DNA from: Catellatospora tritici
GTDB lineage: Bacteria; Actinomycetota; Actinomycetes; Mycobacteriales; Micromonosporaceae
Direction: 5' to 3'
DNA length: 64,000 nucleotides
NCBI RefSeq assembly: GCF_019083965.1
Contig: NZ_JAHRCY010000005.1
Location: 62,001-126,000 of the forward strand
The translations under genes were made by a program, and so were the position numbers. Under the pieces are notes generated by a model, which ran no database searches, was not told where the DNA came from, and saw nothing but the letters and a program-made list of their open reading frames with translations. Shown here in pieces: positions 43,027 through 54,200 of this stretch; positions within the stretch are counted from its first letter, which is position 1, and each line of letters starts with the position of its first letter.

Positions 43027-43055
43027 CCCCGCCGCGCGTTCAACGCGCGGCGGGG
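43027..43055. terminator. Hairpin over the stop codon of the last megasynthase gene
   Basis: CCCCGCCGCGCGTT (43027-43040) and AACGCGCGGCGGGG (43042-43055) are perfect 14-bp arms with almost no loop; the central TGA (43042-43040) is the stop codon. It is the likely end of the megasynthase transcript. Confidence 0.75.
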
Positions 43056-46000
43056 GAAAGGGTCTCTTTCGCCAGGCGGTGCAGGGTGGTCAGCCAGTCG
43101 GACAGCAGGGCGTCGGCGTCGGCGTCGCCGTACTCGTCGCGGTGGTGGCCGAGCGCTACGTGCAGCCCGTCGACCGGGATGACCTCCAGCCGCAGCGGGA
43201 ACTCGGTCATGCCCAGGTCGAAGTGCTCGCCCGCGAACGGATGCCCCCGGCGCAGCAGCGCCGCCAGCTCGTGCTGCCCGGCGTGCTGAGGGAAGTTGTC
43301 GACCACGACGATGCTGCCGAACAGCCGACCGCCGTGCCGACGCTCCAGGTCGACCAGTGCCGCGTGCTCGGCCTCCCGGGCAGCGGCGGCGTCGGCCTGG
43401 ATCCGCCGCATCAGATCCAACCCGGTGGTGTCCGGCCCGAGCACGGCCCGCTGCGGCAGCGTGTTGATGAACAATCCCACCATCCGGTCGTATCCGGGCA
43501 GCTCGGCCCGACGGCCCGACGTGGTGACGCCGAACACGACCTCCGCTGCTCCGGTCTGCTGCGCCAGCACCGTCGCCCAAGCCGCCTGGGCCGCGACCGC
43601 CGTGGTGATGCCGTGATCGCGCGCCAACCGGGTGAGCGCGTCGATGGTGGCGTGTTCCGCGTCGGCGGTCCGTCGACCGTAGCCGCCTGCCGCATCCGGA
43701 TGGGCGGCCGGCGGCAGTGGCGTGCCGCGGGGGCTGTCGCGCAGGTAGCGGTCCCAGTATTCGTCCGCGGGCGCGACGGCGGCGAGGGCGGCGGCGTGGT
43801 CGCCCGGGGTCGGTGGGTCGGCAGGAAGGTGCTGCTCGCGCTGGGCACGCGACAGCGTCCGGGCGGCGCCCAGGCCGAGTCGGGGCAGCGCCGACAGCTG
43901 GTGTGCGGCGGTACGTAGGCGGGCGGCGGCCGGTCGGGCGGTCAGCGCACGGGCGTACAGCGCGGGTAGGTCCTGCAGCAGCAGCGACCGTGACCAGCCG
44001 TCGAGCAGCAGGTGGTGTGCGGTGAAGACGAGCTGGTAGCCGCCGCGCAGCCGGATCAGCGTGCACCGGGCCAGCGGTGCGCTCGCGGGGTCGAACGGGG
44101 CGGTGAAGTCGGCGTCGAGGTGCTCGCGCAGGCGCCGCCGAAGCTCGGCCGGGTCGGCGGCGTCGCGCCAGTCGAGATCGGTCCACGGCATGGTCGCCCG
44201 CGCGCACACCACCTGCACCGGCACGTCGAGCCCGTCCTGGACGAACGCGGTGCGCAGGATGGGATGGCGGGCGACGAGCGCGTCGAACGCGGCCCGCAGC
44301 GCGACCGGGTCGATGAAGGCAGGCAGCGCGTCGGTGGTACGCACCGAGTACAGGCCGGGCCGGGCGCCGTCGGCGATCCGGGCCAGCATGGTTCGCTGCA
44401 GGGGCGTGGCGGGGTAGACGTCGTCGGGTACGCCGTAGGCGGTGACGATCCGGGCCAGGCCGTCGGCGTCCAGTCTGGCGAGCGGGAAGTCGGCCGGGGT
44501 GAGGGTCGCGGCCGGTGCGACGCCGCGCAGCAGCGACAGCGACGCTCCCGCCTGGGACACCGGCACCGGATCGGCGTCCGGCGGCACGGTCGCGGTGGCG
44601 TCCTTGACCCGGCGCAGCGCCTCGGCGAGGTCGGCCGGGACCGGGTCGGCCGGGACGAACACCTCCCGTTCCCACTGGCCCAGTGCGCCATCACGGCGGG
44701 CTGCGGCCGGGGCGGTGTCGCGGATCAGGGCGACATCGTGGCCGGACAGCAGCACTCCGGCCGCGTACACCTCCTGCGGCCAGGACCGATGCGCGTTGTC
44801 GGCCGGACGCCGGGGCGGCCGGACGGGGGCGGCGAGCCAGCGCGCCCAGGACCGGTCGACACCTTCGGGGACGTCGACCTGCTCCCCGCCGAGCCGCTCG
44901 CACAGCTCGCGCCAGGACGCCTCGTCGAGCATCGCGGGGTGGGCGGCGAGGGCGAGCAGGTCCCGGTCCGGTCCGTGGCACAGCACGAGGGCCAGCACCG
45001 GACCTCGCTCGGGCGACAGCCCGCGCCCGGCGTCCGCGGCGAGCCGTCGGGCGTGCTCTGACGCCTCCAGCGGGCTCAAGTCCGTGAGGTCGACCTCGAC
45101 CAGCGGGGAGTCCTGACCCGATTGTTCGGGCGCGGGCAGCCGTAGGACCGCGCCGGTGAGGCGGGCCCGCAGCGCGGGCTGGCGGGCCACCAGCCGGTCG
45201 AGCAGTTTGCGCAGCTCGGCCGGGTCGACGCGGCCCGGCTGCGGCAGCACCGCCTGATGTGGACGGGCCTGACGCAGCGCGAGTTGACGCGGCGTGGCGG
45301 GCAGCACGGTGTCCACCGTGGCACCGGCGGCCTCGGCCAGGGCGGCGGGGCTGGGGTGGGTGAAGACGTCGCGGGGTGCGACGGCGATCCCGGCTTCGGT
45401 GAGGCGGGCGGTCAGGGAAATGGCCAGGATCGAGTCGCCGCCGAGGGCGAAGAAGTCGTCGTCCGGGCCGACGGGCTGGTCGAGCACGGCCGCCATCGCG
45501 TCGGCGACCAGGGCCGCGCGTACGTCGCCGAGCCGCGCGGCGGCGGGCGCGGCGACCGGTGCGGTGACGGCGGCCAGGGCCCGCCGGTCGACCTTGCCGC
45601 TGGGGGTACGCGGCAGCTCGGCCAGGGCCGTGATCCGGGCCGGGACCAGGTGCGTGGGCAGTCGGGCGGCCAGCCACTCGCGCAGCTGCGGGCCGGTGGC
45701 TTCGGTTACGGCGTACGCGAGCAGCCGCAGCCTGCCGTCCGGCCCCGGCCCGGCCACCACCGCGCATTCGCGCACCAGCCGATGCCCGCCGAGCACCGTC
45801 TCGATCTCCTCCGGCTCGACCCGGTGCCCACGGATCTTCACCTGCTGGTCGGTCCGGCCCAGGTACTCCAATCTGCCGTCGGCCAACCGCCGCACCAGGT
45901 CACCGGTGCGGTACCGGCCGTCGTGGAACCGCCGCGCGGTCGTCTGCGGATCGTCGAGGTAACCGTCGCACAGCTGCACCCCACCGATGACCAGCTCACC

Positions 46001-49000
46001 CGGCGCGCCCGGGGTGGCGGGGCCGCCGCAGCGGTCGCGTACGGACAGTTCGACGCCGGGCAGCGGGGTGCCGATGGCGGGCAGCGCGGGCCAGTCGGCG
46101 GGGTCGCCGGTCAGCAGCTCGGCGGTGACGACATGGCTCTCGGCGGGGCCGTAGTGGTTGTCCAGCACACAGTCGGGCAGCCGGGTGAACAGCTCCCGTA
46201 CCGGCGCGGTGACCTGCAGGCGTTCCCCGGCCGTGACGACCTCGCGCAGCGACGTGGGCACCGTGTCGGCGCGGCGGGCCGCGTCGGCGAGCCCGGCGAG
46301 GCTGACGTACGGCAGGAACAGCCGTCCGACCCGCTCGGCGTTCAGCCAGCGCAGCAGCTCGGCCGGGTCGCGGCGCAGCTCGTCGGCGGCCACGACCAGC
46401 GTCCCGCCCGCCGCCAGGGTCGCGAACACCTCCTGGAAGTGCACGTCGAAGCTGTACGGCGTCAACTGCGCCGTCCGGGTTGCCCCGTGCGCGGCCGACC
46501 GTTCGACCTGCCACTGCACCAGGTTCGCCAGGGCCCGATGCGCCAACCCGATGCCCTTGGGCTGGCCCGTCGAACCGGACGTGAAGACCACGTAGCACAG
46601 CGCGTCCGGTTCGACCCGATGCCGCGGCGCACGCCGTCCGCTGACCGCGTCCTCGATCCGGTGCCTTGTCCGCCCCTCGATCGGCAACTCCGGCTCGCCG
46701 AGGGTGAGCACGTGCCGAGCCTGCGCCCGGGTGAGCATCGCGGCCAGGCGCGGCGCCGGATACGACGGATCCAGCGGGACGTAGCACGCCCCGGTACGCA
46801 GGACGCCCAGCAGCGCGGCGACGCTGCCCGACCCGCGCGGGGCACAGACCGCGACCCGGTCCCCGGGCCGGACGCCGCCCCGGTGCAGCAGCTCCGCCAC
46901 CGCGTCGGCCCGCGCCGACAGCTGCGCGTACGTCAGCTCACCGTCTGTCGCCGACACCGCCAGGGCGTCGGGTGTCGTGGCGACGGCCGCGTCGACCAGC
47001 TCGGTGACGGTCCGCTCCGGCAGCGCGGATGTGCTCGTCCAATCGGCGATCTCGGCCAAGTCGGTGGCGTCGAGCAGCGGCAGCTGCCCGACCGGGCGGT
47101 CGAGGTCGGCGGCCAGCGCCGTCAGCAGCCGCAGATACCGGGCGAGCATCCGCCCGGCGGTCTGTGCCGACCAGGCGTCGGCGGAGTATTCGAACGACAC
47201 CCGCAGCCGCCCGTCGACCGGGGTGACGTCGACGGTCAGGTCGAACTTCGCGGTGCCCGTGTGCACGTCCTGCACGGTCAGGTCCAGCTCGCCCAGCCGC
47301 AGTGGCGGCATCGGCGCGTTCTGCAGCACCAGCAGCACGTTGAACAGCGGATGCTGCTCGGCGCGACGGCCGCCGCCGACCGCCGCGACGATCCGCTCGA
47401 ACGGCACCTGCTGGTGGGCCAGGGCCTCGTCGACGGTCGACGTCACCCGGGCCAGCAACTGCCGCCCGGTGGGTTCGCCGCGCAGGTCCAGCGGGATCGG
47501 CAGGGTGTTGGCGAGCAGGCCGACGGTCTCTTCCAGTTCGGGGTGCGGCCGGTTGGCGACGGGACTGCCGACGACCAGGCGGTCCGCGCCGCCCAGCCGG
47601 GACAGCAGCACCCCCAGCCCGGCCAGCAGCAGCGGGTAGAGCCGGGGCGTCGCGGGCAGGTCGAGGTGGTCCTCGACGCGTCCGCCGCGTCCGCTCGGCA
47701 TCGTGCCGGGTGTGGCCGAGCCGAAGGGCAGCGCGGGCTGGTCGTCGTACCCGTCGAGGGCTTCGGTCCAGAAGTCGAGGCCGCCGGTGTCGGCGGCGCG
47801 CTGCCAGTGGGCGACGTCGCCGCACTGCACCGGCGCCGGGCCGAGGTCGGCGTCCGGGTCGGCGTAGGCGCGGCCGAGCTCGGACACCAGCACGCCGACC
47901 GACCAGCCGTCGAGCAGCAGATGGTGGGCCGTGACGACGAGCCGGTGCTCGTCCGGGCCGAGCCGTTCCAGCCGGAACCTGATCGCCGGTCCGGTGGCCA
48001 GGTCGAACGGGCGACGCACCTCGGCGTCCAGGTCGCCCGGCTCGTGCACGGTCAGCGTGACCGGCTGCGGCGCGGCGGCGGGCTGGGCGGGGTCGCCGTC
48101 GATGACGGTGAACCTGGCGCGCAGCACCTCGTGCCGGGCCAGCACCCGCGACAGCGCCCGTTCGAGGGCGGTCACGTCGAGGGGTCCGCGCAGGTGCAGC
48201 ACGAACGGGAGGTGATAGACGGCGGTGCCCGGGTCGAGCTGCTCCAGCACCCACAGCCGCTGCTGCGCGAAGGTCAGCGGCGCGCCCGCGTCGGCGGGGC
48301 GGGCAACGACGCGTGACGCGGCGACGGTGCCCTCGGACAGGGCTTCGCGCACCAGTTCGATCAGCTTGCCCAGCGTCCCGGCGGCCAGCACGTCGCCCAG
48401 GTTCAGCCGCACCCCGAACCGGGCCTGCAAACGGCCGCCCAGCTGCGCACCCAGCAGCGAGTGCCCGCCCACGGCCCGGAAGTCGTCGTCGTTGTCCACT
48501 TCGGCCGCGCCCAGCAGCTCACGCCAGATCTCGGCGACCTGGGCGGCGACGTCCGGCTGCATCCCGGTCTCCGCCACGGGACTCTCGGCCACCGGAGTCT
48601 CGGGCGCGACCGTCGGCAGGGGCGCCGTCCCGGTGGCACGGCGAGGCGGGTCGATCCAGTAGCGGCGCCGGTCGAACGGGTAGGTCGGCAGCGGAACGCG
48701 ACGCCACAGCCTGCCGGCGTCGGCGGCCGACGGTGCCACCGGTACGCCCGCACACCACGCGGCACCGATCGCGCGCAGTACCGTCGCCGGGTCGCCCGCG
48801 TCCAGCCCGGGGTACGCCGCCCAGCCCGCCCCCACCTGCGCCGACGCCAACCCGGTGAGCGTGCGCCCTGGTCCCAACTCCAGCAGCACACCCGCCCCGG
48901 CAGCCGTCGCGGCCGCCAGCGCGTCGCCGAACCGCACCGGACTCAGCAGCTGCTCGGTCCAGTAGTCCGGATCTGCCGCCCGCGTAGGCGTGATCCACTG

Positions 49001-51235
49001 ACCGGTCAGACTGGACGTGAACGGTATCGCCGGGGTGCCCAGCCGCAGGGTGGCGATCTCGGCCCGCAGCGCGTCGGCCGCCGGGGCCATCATCGGCGAG
49101 TGGAACGCGTGCGAGGTCGTGACCGGCCGGGTCCGCACGCCGCGCCCGGCCAACTCGACCGCCACTTCGGCGATCCGCTCATCCGGGCCGGACAGCACGC
49201 ACACCTGGGGCGCGTTCACGGCCGCCAGCGCGACCTCACCGCCGACCAGGTCGGCGACGGCCTCCGGACCGGACAGGACGGCCAGCATCGTGCCCCCGGG
49301 CAGCGCGTCCATCAGCTCGCCGCGCCGGGCCACCAGCCGCAGCGCGTCGTCGGGCGCGAACACCCCGGCCACGGTCGCGCTGAGGTATTCGCCCAGGCTG
49401 TGCCCGACCAACGCGGCCGGTTCGACCCCCCACGACCGCCACAGCCGGGTCAGCGCCCAGCCGGTGGCGAACAGCGCGGGCTGCGCCAGCCGGGTCCGGG
49501 TCAGCAGCGCCGCCGCCTGCGGGTCGTCCGGGTCGGCGTGCAGCAGATCGCGCAGGTCCAGGCCCAACCGCGGACGCAGTACGGCCGCGGCATGGTCGAT
49601 CGCGTCGCGGTAGTGCGACTCGGTCCGGTAGAGGTGCGTTCCCGCGCCGGGCCGCTGCGCTCCCTGGCCCGGGAACAGGAACACCACCCGGGGATCGGCG
49701 TCGGCCGTCGACGGCGCGGCGCGGCCGAGCGCGACGGCGGCCCGAGCCGGGTCGTCGGCGACGACGGCCAGCCGGTACGCCATCGGGGTGCGGCCGTGTC
49801 GCAGTGTCGCCGCGACGTCCCCGAGCGGCAGGTCCGCGCCGGTCAGCGCCTCGGCCAGGCGCTCGCGCGCGGTGTCGAGGACCTGCGGCGTGGCCGCCGA
49901 CAGCACCAGCAGCTCCGGCCCGGCCCCGACGGGGGTGGCCGGTCGTGGCGGGGCCTGCTCCAGCACCACGTGCGCGTTGGTGCCGCCGATCCCGAACGAG
50001 CTGACCCCGGCGCGGCGCGGCCCGGCGACCCGCCACGGCTGCGCCGTCGCGGCCACGAAGAACGGGCTGCGTTCCAGGCCGGTGGCCGGGTTCGGGTGCC
50101 GGAAGTGGACGGTCGGCGGGACCATCCCGTCCCGTACCGCCAGGACCGCCCGGATCAGGCCGGTCACCCCGGCGGCGGCGTCGAGATGGCCGACGTTGGG
50201 CTTCGCCGACCCGAGGCCGCAGTATCCGACCGCGTCGGTGTCGGCCCGAAACGCCGCCGTCAGCGCGGTGACCTCGATCGGGTCGCCCAGCTGCGTGCCG
50301 GTGCCGTGCGCCTCGACGTAGCCGACAGTCGCGGCGTTCACGTCGGCCAGGGCCAGGGCTTCGGCGATGACCCGGGTCTGGCCCTCGACGCTCGGGGCGG
50401 TGAAGCCGACCTTGCGACGGCCGTCGTTGTTCACCGCCGAGGCGAGGATGACCGCGTGCACGGGGTCGCCGTCGGCGAGCGCGTCGTCGAGCCGCCGCAG
50501 CACCACCGCGGCCACCCCGGAGCCGCCGACGGTGCCCGCCGCGTCGGCCGAGAACGCCCGGCAGTGTCCGTCGGGGGAGTAGATGCCGCCCTGGTGGTGG
50601 CGGTATCCGGCCAGGTGCGGCACGGCGATCGCCGCGCCTCCGGCCACCGCCAGGTCGCACTCGCCCGACAGCAGACTCTGACAGGCCAGATGCGTGGCGA
50701 CCAGCGACGTCGAGCACGCCGTCTGCACCGTCATCGCGGGCCCGGTCAGCCCCAGCCGATAGGCGACCCCGGTGGCCAGGAAGTCCTTGTCGTTGCCGAC
50801 CAGCGTGCCCAGCAGCGCCAGGTCGTCGAACCCGCCCCGGTGCGGCAGCAGGTTCTCCACCAGGTACGTGTTGAGCCTCGCGCCGCCGAACACGCCCACC
50901 GGCAGGTCCAGCCCGAGCGGGTCGCGTCCGGCGTGCTCCAGCGCCGACCACACCACCTCCAGAAAGTGCCGGTGCTGCGGGTCGAGCAGTTCCGCCTCGC
51001 GGGGGGAGTAGCCGAACAGGGCGGCGTCGAACCGGTCCACCCCGTCGATCACCCCGGCGGCGGGCACGTACGCGGGGTCAGCGAGCAGAGTCGGGTCCAG
51101 CCCGGACGCGGCCAGGTCGGCGACGTCGAACCGGCTCAGCGACTCGATGCCCGCCAGGCTGTTGCGCCACAGCTGCTCCGGATCGGCCGCGCCGGGGAAC
51201 CGCCCGGCCATGCCGACCACCGCGATCCTGGTCAC
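43040..51235 (-). CDS. Hybrid PKS-NRPS: KS-AT-ACP-C-A-PCP-(degenerate E)-C
   Basis: 2731 residues, third gene of the megasynthase operon, starting with GTG in a GTGA overlap. KS about 1-430 (Cys174 in TACSTSL, His310, His350); AT about 517-860 with GHSLGEY and HAFH, which marks malonyl-CoA; ACP Ser926; C domain about 985-1390 (HHLLLDG at 1104); A domain about 1410-1890 (FTSGSTGQPKG at 1551, DNHYGPAESHV at 1692). By eye its specificity residues read D-V-Q-F-V-A-H-V, close to proline codes. PCP Ser1935. A shortened E-like segment about 1975-2265 has HPAMLDEASW instead of HHxxxD. A complete C domain closes the protein (HHLLLDG at 2407). No KR, DH or TE is present, so the malonate-derived ketone should be kept and release should use the last C domain. 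Confidence 0.9.
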   Translation of the reverse strand: MTRIAVVGMAGRFPGAADPEQLWRNSLAGIESLSRFDVADLAASGLDPTLLADPAYVPAAGVIDGVDRFDAALFGYSPREAELLDPQHRHFLEVVWSALEHAGRDPLGLDLPVGVFGGARLNTYLVENLLPHRGGFDDLALLGTLVGNDKDFLATGVAYRLGLTGPAMTVQTACSTSLVATHLACQSLLSGECDLAVAGGAAIAVPHLAGYRHHQGGIYSPDGHCRAFSADAAGTVGGSGVAAVVLRRLDDALADGDPVHAVILASAVNNDGRRKVGFTAPSVEGQTRVIAEALALADVNAATVGYVEAHGTGTQLGDPIEVTALTAAFRADTDAVGYCGLGSAKPNVGHLDAAAGVTGLIRAVLAVRDGMVPPTVHFRHPNPATGLERSPFFVAATAQPWRVAGPRRAGVSSFGIGGTNAHVVLEQAPPRPATPVGAGPELLVLSAATPQVLDTARERLAEALTGADLPLGDVAATLRHGRTPMAYRLAVVADDPARAAVALGRAAPSTADADPRVVFLFPGQGAQRPGAGTHLYRTESHYRDAIDHAAAVLRPRLGLDLRDLLHADPDDPQAAALLTRTRLAQPALFATGWALTRLWRSWGVEPAALVGHSLGEYLSATVAGVFAPDDALRLVARRGELMDALPGGTMLAVLSGPEAVADLVGGEVALAAVNAPQVCVLSGPDERIAEVAVELAGRGVRTRPVTTSHAFHSPMMAPAADALRAEIATLRLGTPAIPFTSSLTGQWITPTRAADPDYWTEQLLSPVRFGDALAAATAAGAGVLLELGPGRTLTGLASAQVGAGWAAYPGLDAGDPATVLRAIGAAWCAGVPVAPSAADAGRLWRRVPLPTYPFDRRRYWIDPPRRATGTAPLPTVAPETPVAESPVAETGMQPDVAAQVAEIWRELLGAAEVDNDDDFRAVGGHSLLGAQLGGRLQARFGVRLNLGDVLAAGTLGKLIELVREALSEGTVAASRVVARPADAGAPLTFAQQRLWVLEQLDPGTAVYHLPFVLHLRGPLDVTALERALSRVLARHEVLRARFTVIDGDPAQPAAAPQPVTLTVHEPGDLDAEVRRPFDLATGPAIRFRLERLGPDEHRLVVTAHHLLLDGWSVGVLVSELGRAYADPDADLGPAPVQCGDVAHWQRAADTGGLDFWTEALDGYDDQPALPFGSATPGTMPSGRGGRVEDHLDLPATPRLYPLLLAGLGVLLSRLGGADRLVVGSPVANRPHPELEETVGLLANTLPIPLDLRGEPTGRQLLARVTSTVDEALAHQQVPFERIVAAVGGGRRAEQHPLFNVLLVLQNAPMPPLRLGELDLTVQDVHTGTAKFDLTVDVTPVDGRLRVSFEYSADAWSAQTAGRMLARYLRLLTALAADLDRPVGQLPLLDATDLAEIADWTSTSALPERTVTELVDAAVATTPDALAVSATDGELTYAQLSARADAVAELLHRGGVRPGDRVAVCAPRGSGSVAALLGVLRTGACYVPLDPSYPAPRLAAMLTRAQARHVLTLGEPELPIEGRTRHRIEDAVSGRRAPRHRVEPDALCYVVFTSGSTGQPKGIGLAHRALANLVQWQVERSAAHGATRTAQLTPYSFDVHFQEVFATLAAGGTLVVAADELRRDPAELLRWLNAERVGRLFLPYVSLAGLADAARRADTVPTSLREVVTAGERLQVTAPVRELFTRLPDCVLDNHYGPAESHVVTAELLTGDPADWPALPAIGTPLPGVELSVRDRCGGPATPGAPGELVIGGVQLCDGYLDDPQTTARRFHDGRYRTGDLVRRLADGRLEYLGRTDQQVKIRGHRVEPEEIETVLGGHRLVRECAVVAGPGPDGRLRLLAYAVTEATGPQLREWLAARLPTHLVPARITALAELPRTPSGKVDRRALAAVTAPVAAPAAARLGDVRAALVADAMAAVLDQPVGPDDDFFALGGDSILAISLTARLTEAGIAVAPRDVFTHPSPAALAEAAGATVDTVLPATPRQLALRQARPHQAVLPQPGRVDPAELRKLLDRLVARQPALRARLTGAVLRLPAPEQSGQDSPLVEVDLTDLSPLEASEHARRLAADAGRGLSPERGPVLALVLCHGPDRDLLALAAHPAMLDEASWRELCERLGGEQVDVPEGVDRSWARWLAAPVRPPRRPADNAHRSWPQEVYAAGVLLSGHDVALIRDTAPAAARRDGALGQWEREVFVPADPVPADLAEALRRVKDATATVPPDADPVPVSQAGASLSLLRGVAPAATLTPADFPLARLDADGLARIVTAYGVPDDVYPATPLQRTMLARIADGARPGLYSVRTTDALPAFIDPVALRAAFDALVARHPILRTAFVQDGLDVPVQVVCARATMPWTDLDWRDAADPAELRRRLREHLDADFTAPFDPASAPLARCTLIRLRGGYQLVFTAHHLLLDGWSRSLLLQDLPALYARALTARPAAARLRTAAHQLSALPRLGLGAARTLSRAQREQHLPADPPTPGDHAAALAAVAPADEYWDRYLRDSPRGTPLPPAAHPDAAGGYGRRTADAEHATIDALTRLARDHGITTAVAAQAAWATVLAQQTGAAEVVFGVTTSGRRAELPGYDRMVGLFINTLPQRAVLGPDTTGLDLMRRIQADAAAAREAEHAALVDLERRHGGRLFGSIVVVDNFPQHAGQHELAALLRRGHPFAGEHFDLGMTEFPLRLEVIPVDGLHVALGHHRDEYGDADADALLSDWLTTLHRLAKETLSPAAR

Positions 51236-54200
51236 CGCCCGCCTCCACCGGTCGGGCGGCGCAGTTGCTGGGCGGCGCGTCGCTGTGCGGCCCGGTCGCG
51301 CCCGTCGGCGGCCGCGGCCGCGACGGTGTCGGGTCCGGACAGGTGCGCGGCCAGCGCGGCGACCGTCGGGTGGCGGAACAGGTCCACCACGGCCAGGTCC
51401 CGGCCCAGGTCGACGCAGAGCCGGGCGTGGACCCGCGCCAGCGCCAGTGAGTGGCCGCCGACGTCGAAGAAGTTGTCCTCGGCCCCGACCTCGGCCAGGC
51501 CCAGCGCCTCGCACCACGCGGCGGCGACGGTCTGCTCCAGGCCCGGCCGGGGTGGTCGGCTGCGCACGGGCACGACCGGGTCGGGCAGCGCGGCACGGTC
51601 CAGCTTGCCGCCGGCCGTGACCGGCAGCGCCGGAACGGCGACCAGATGCGCCGGGACCAGGTACCCCGGCAGCGTCCGCGCCAACGCCGCCCGCAGTCCG
51701 TCCGGGGCGGGTCCGGGCACCCCGGCCGCGACGTAGTAGCCGACCAGCTCCGTCCCGACCGGGCCAGTCCGCGCGACCACCGCCGCCGCGGTCACCTCGG
51801 GCTGGGCGCGCAGCGCGTGCTCGGCCTCGGCGGGCTCCACCCGGAACCCGCGGATCTTCACCTGTCCGTCGCGGCGGCCGGTGAACCGCAGCCGCCCGGC
51901 GCCGTCGCGCACGGCCAGGTCACCGGTGCGGTAGCAGCGCCTGCCACCCGGCCCGGTGGTGAACGCGGCCGCGGTCAGGTCGTCGCGTCCGATGTACCCA
52001 CGGGCCAGGGCCGCGCCGCTGAGGAAGATCTCCCCGGGCACCCCCGGCGGCACCGGCCGCATCGCCTCGTCGAGCAGGTGCACCCCCACGCCTGGCAGAG
52101 GTTCGCCCAGCGGCGGCTGCGTGACCGGCTGGCCGGGCGCGGCCTCCCACAGGGTCGCCACCACCGTGTTCTCGGTCGGGCCGTACGCGTTGAAGAACCG
52201 CCGTCCAGGCGCCCACCGCCGCACCAGCTCGGCCGGGCACGCCTCGCCGCCGCTGACCAGCACCCGCAGGTCGGGCAGCGGCTCGTCGGCGGGCACCAGC
52301 GCGAGCGCGCTCGGCGGCACCAGCACGTAGCTGATCCGCCGGTCGCGCAGCGTCGCGCGCAGCACCGGTCCCGGTAGCAGCGCCGGGGCGGCGGCCAGGC
52401 ACAGCGTCGCGCCCGACAACAGCGCCAGCACCAGGTCCCACATCGCGGCGTCGAAGCTCGGGGTGGCGAACTGCAGCACCCGGTCGCCCGGCCCGAGGCC
52501 GAACCGGGCGATGGTGTGGTCGGCCAGCCGGACCAGACTCGCGTGCTCGACCGCGACACCCTTGGGCTGCCCGGTCGACCCGGACGTGAAGATCACGTAC
52601 GCGAGGTCGTCGGGGGTGACCGACGGCAGTGGCAGCGGCTCGGCGTCCAGCGGCGCGTCCAGCACCATCGCCGCTGCGGCGGCGGTCGTCATCGCCTCCA
52701 GCCGGGCGGCCGGGTAGCCGGGGTCCAGCGGCACCGGAGCCGCCCCGGCGTACATCGCGGCGAGCATCAGCACCGGCCACGACACCGACCGGGCCGCGCG
52801 TACGCCCACCCGATCCCCGGGCCGCACCCCGGCCCGTACCAGCGCCGCCGCACAGCGGTGCACTTCATCGGCCAACTGCGCGTAGGTGCGGGTGCCGTCG
52901 TCGGCTTCCACCGCGGGCGCGTCGGCGTGGGCGGCGACCACCGCCGCGAACCGCTGCGGCATCGTCGCGGGCGTCGCCGTCACGGCAGGCCCGTCGTCGT
53001 ACGCCGACAGCGCCTTGGCCTGCCCGGGGAACAGCAGATCCACCTCGGACAGCGGCTGCTCGTCGGGCGCGGCGACCAGGGTGGTGACCGCCCTGACCAG
53101 CCAGTCGGCGGTGTCCGGGCCGAGCACGTCGCGGTCGAACTCCAGGTGCACGTCCCCGGCGGCGGCCTCGACGGTCAGGTCGGCCTTGGCCAGGCCGGTG
53201 GGCAGCCGCCGCACCCGCGCCGACAGGCCGGGCAGGTCGAGTTCGGGCAGCCCGTCGGCCGTGTGGGTGACGAGGATGTCCACCAGCGGCAGCCGAGCCG
53301 GGTCCCGGGGCGGCCGCAGCGCCTCCACCAGGCGGTCGAACGGCAGGTCACGGTGGTCGAGTGCGTCGACCAGGGCCTTCGCGGCCTGCTCCCGCAGCTC
53401 GCGTAGCGGCCGCGCCCCCGCCGGACGTATCCGCACCGGCACGGTGTTGACCAGGAAACCGACCATCTCGGCGAGTTCGGCCCGGTCACGCTGCGCGGCG
53501 ACTACGCCGAAGGCCAGGTCGGACTGGCCGGTGAGCCGGTATACCGCCCCGGCCAGCGCGGCGAGCAGCACCGGGAACGGAGTTCGCGCCGGGATGCGGG
53601 CGGTGCGGGTGTCGCCCGTGCCGCCGCGTACGGGCGGGCGGGGCCGGTCGACGGGCAGCGCCACCGGTTCGGGCAGCGGCCGCAGCACCGCACCCCAGTG
53701 GTCCAGGTGCCCGGCGACCACGTCGGGGGTGAGCTGTTCGCGCTGCCAGACGGCGTAGTCGGCGTACTCGATCGGGCCGGGCGGCAGCTGTCGGCCACGG
53801 TAGGCGATGGCGAGGTCGCGCAGCACCAGGGCGCTGGACCAGGCGTCGCAGACCAGGTGGTGGGCCACCACGACGAGCCGGTGCTCGGTGGGGCCCAGCC
53901 GCAGCAGTTCGGCGCGCAGCAGCGACGGTCCGGCCAGGTCGAACGGCGCGACCGCGACGTCGGCCTCGGCCAGGTCGGCCTCGGCGGCCGAGGCGACGTC
54001 GCGCACCGGCAGGTCGACGTCGACCGCGCCGAACACCCGCTGTACCGGCTGCCCGGCGACGGTCGCGAAGCCGGTCCGTAGCGCCTCGTGCCGGGCCACG
54101 ACCGCGCGCAGCGCCCGGTGCAGCGCGGCGGCGTCCAGCGGCCCGGACAGGTCCATGGCGGCGGGCACGTGGTGACGCGCCGTGCCCGGGGTCAGCGACT

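Noticed and set aside
42885..43289. 134-residue frame on the plus strand over the end of the NRPS/PKS gene
   Set aside because: It is antisense to a clear coding region (the C-terminal condensation domain) and is a by-product of high GC.
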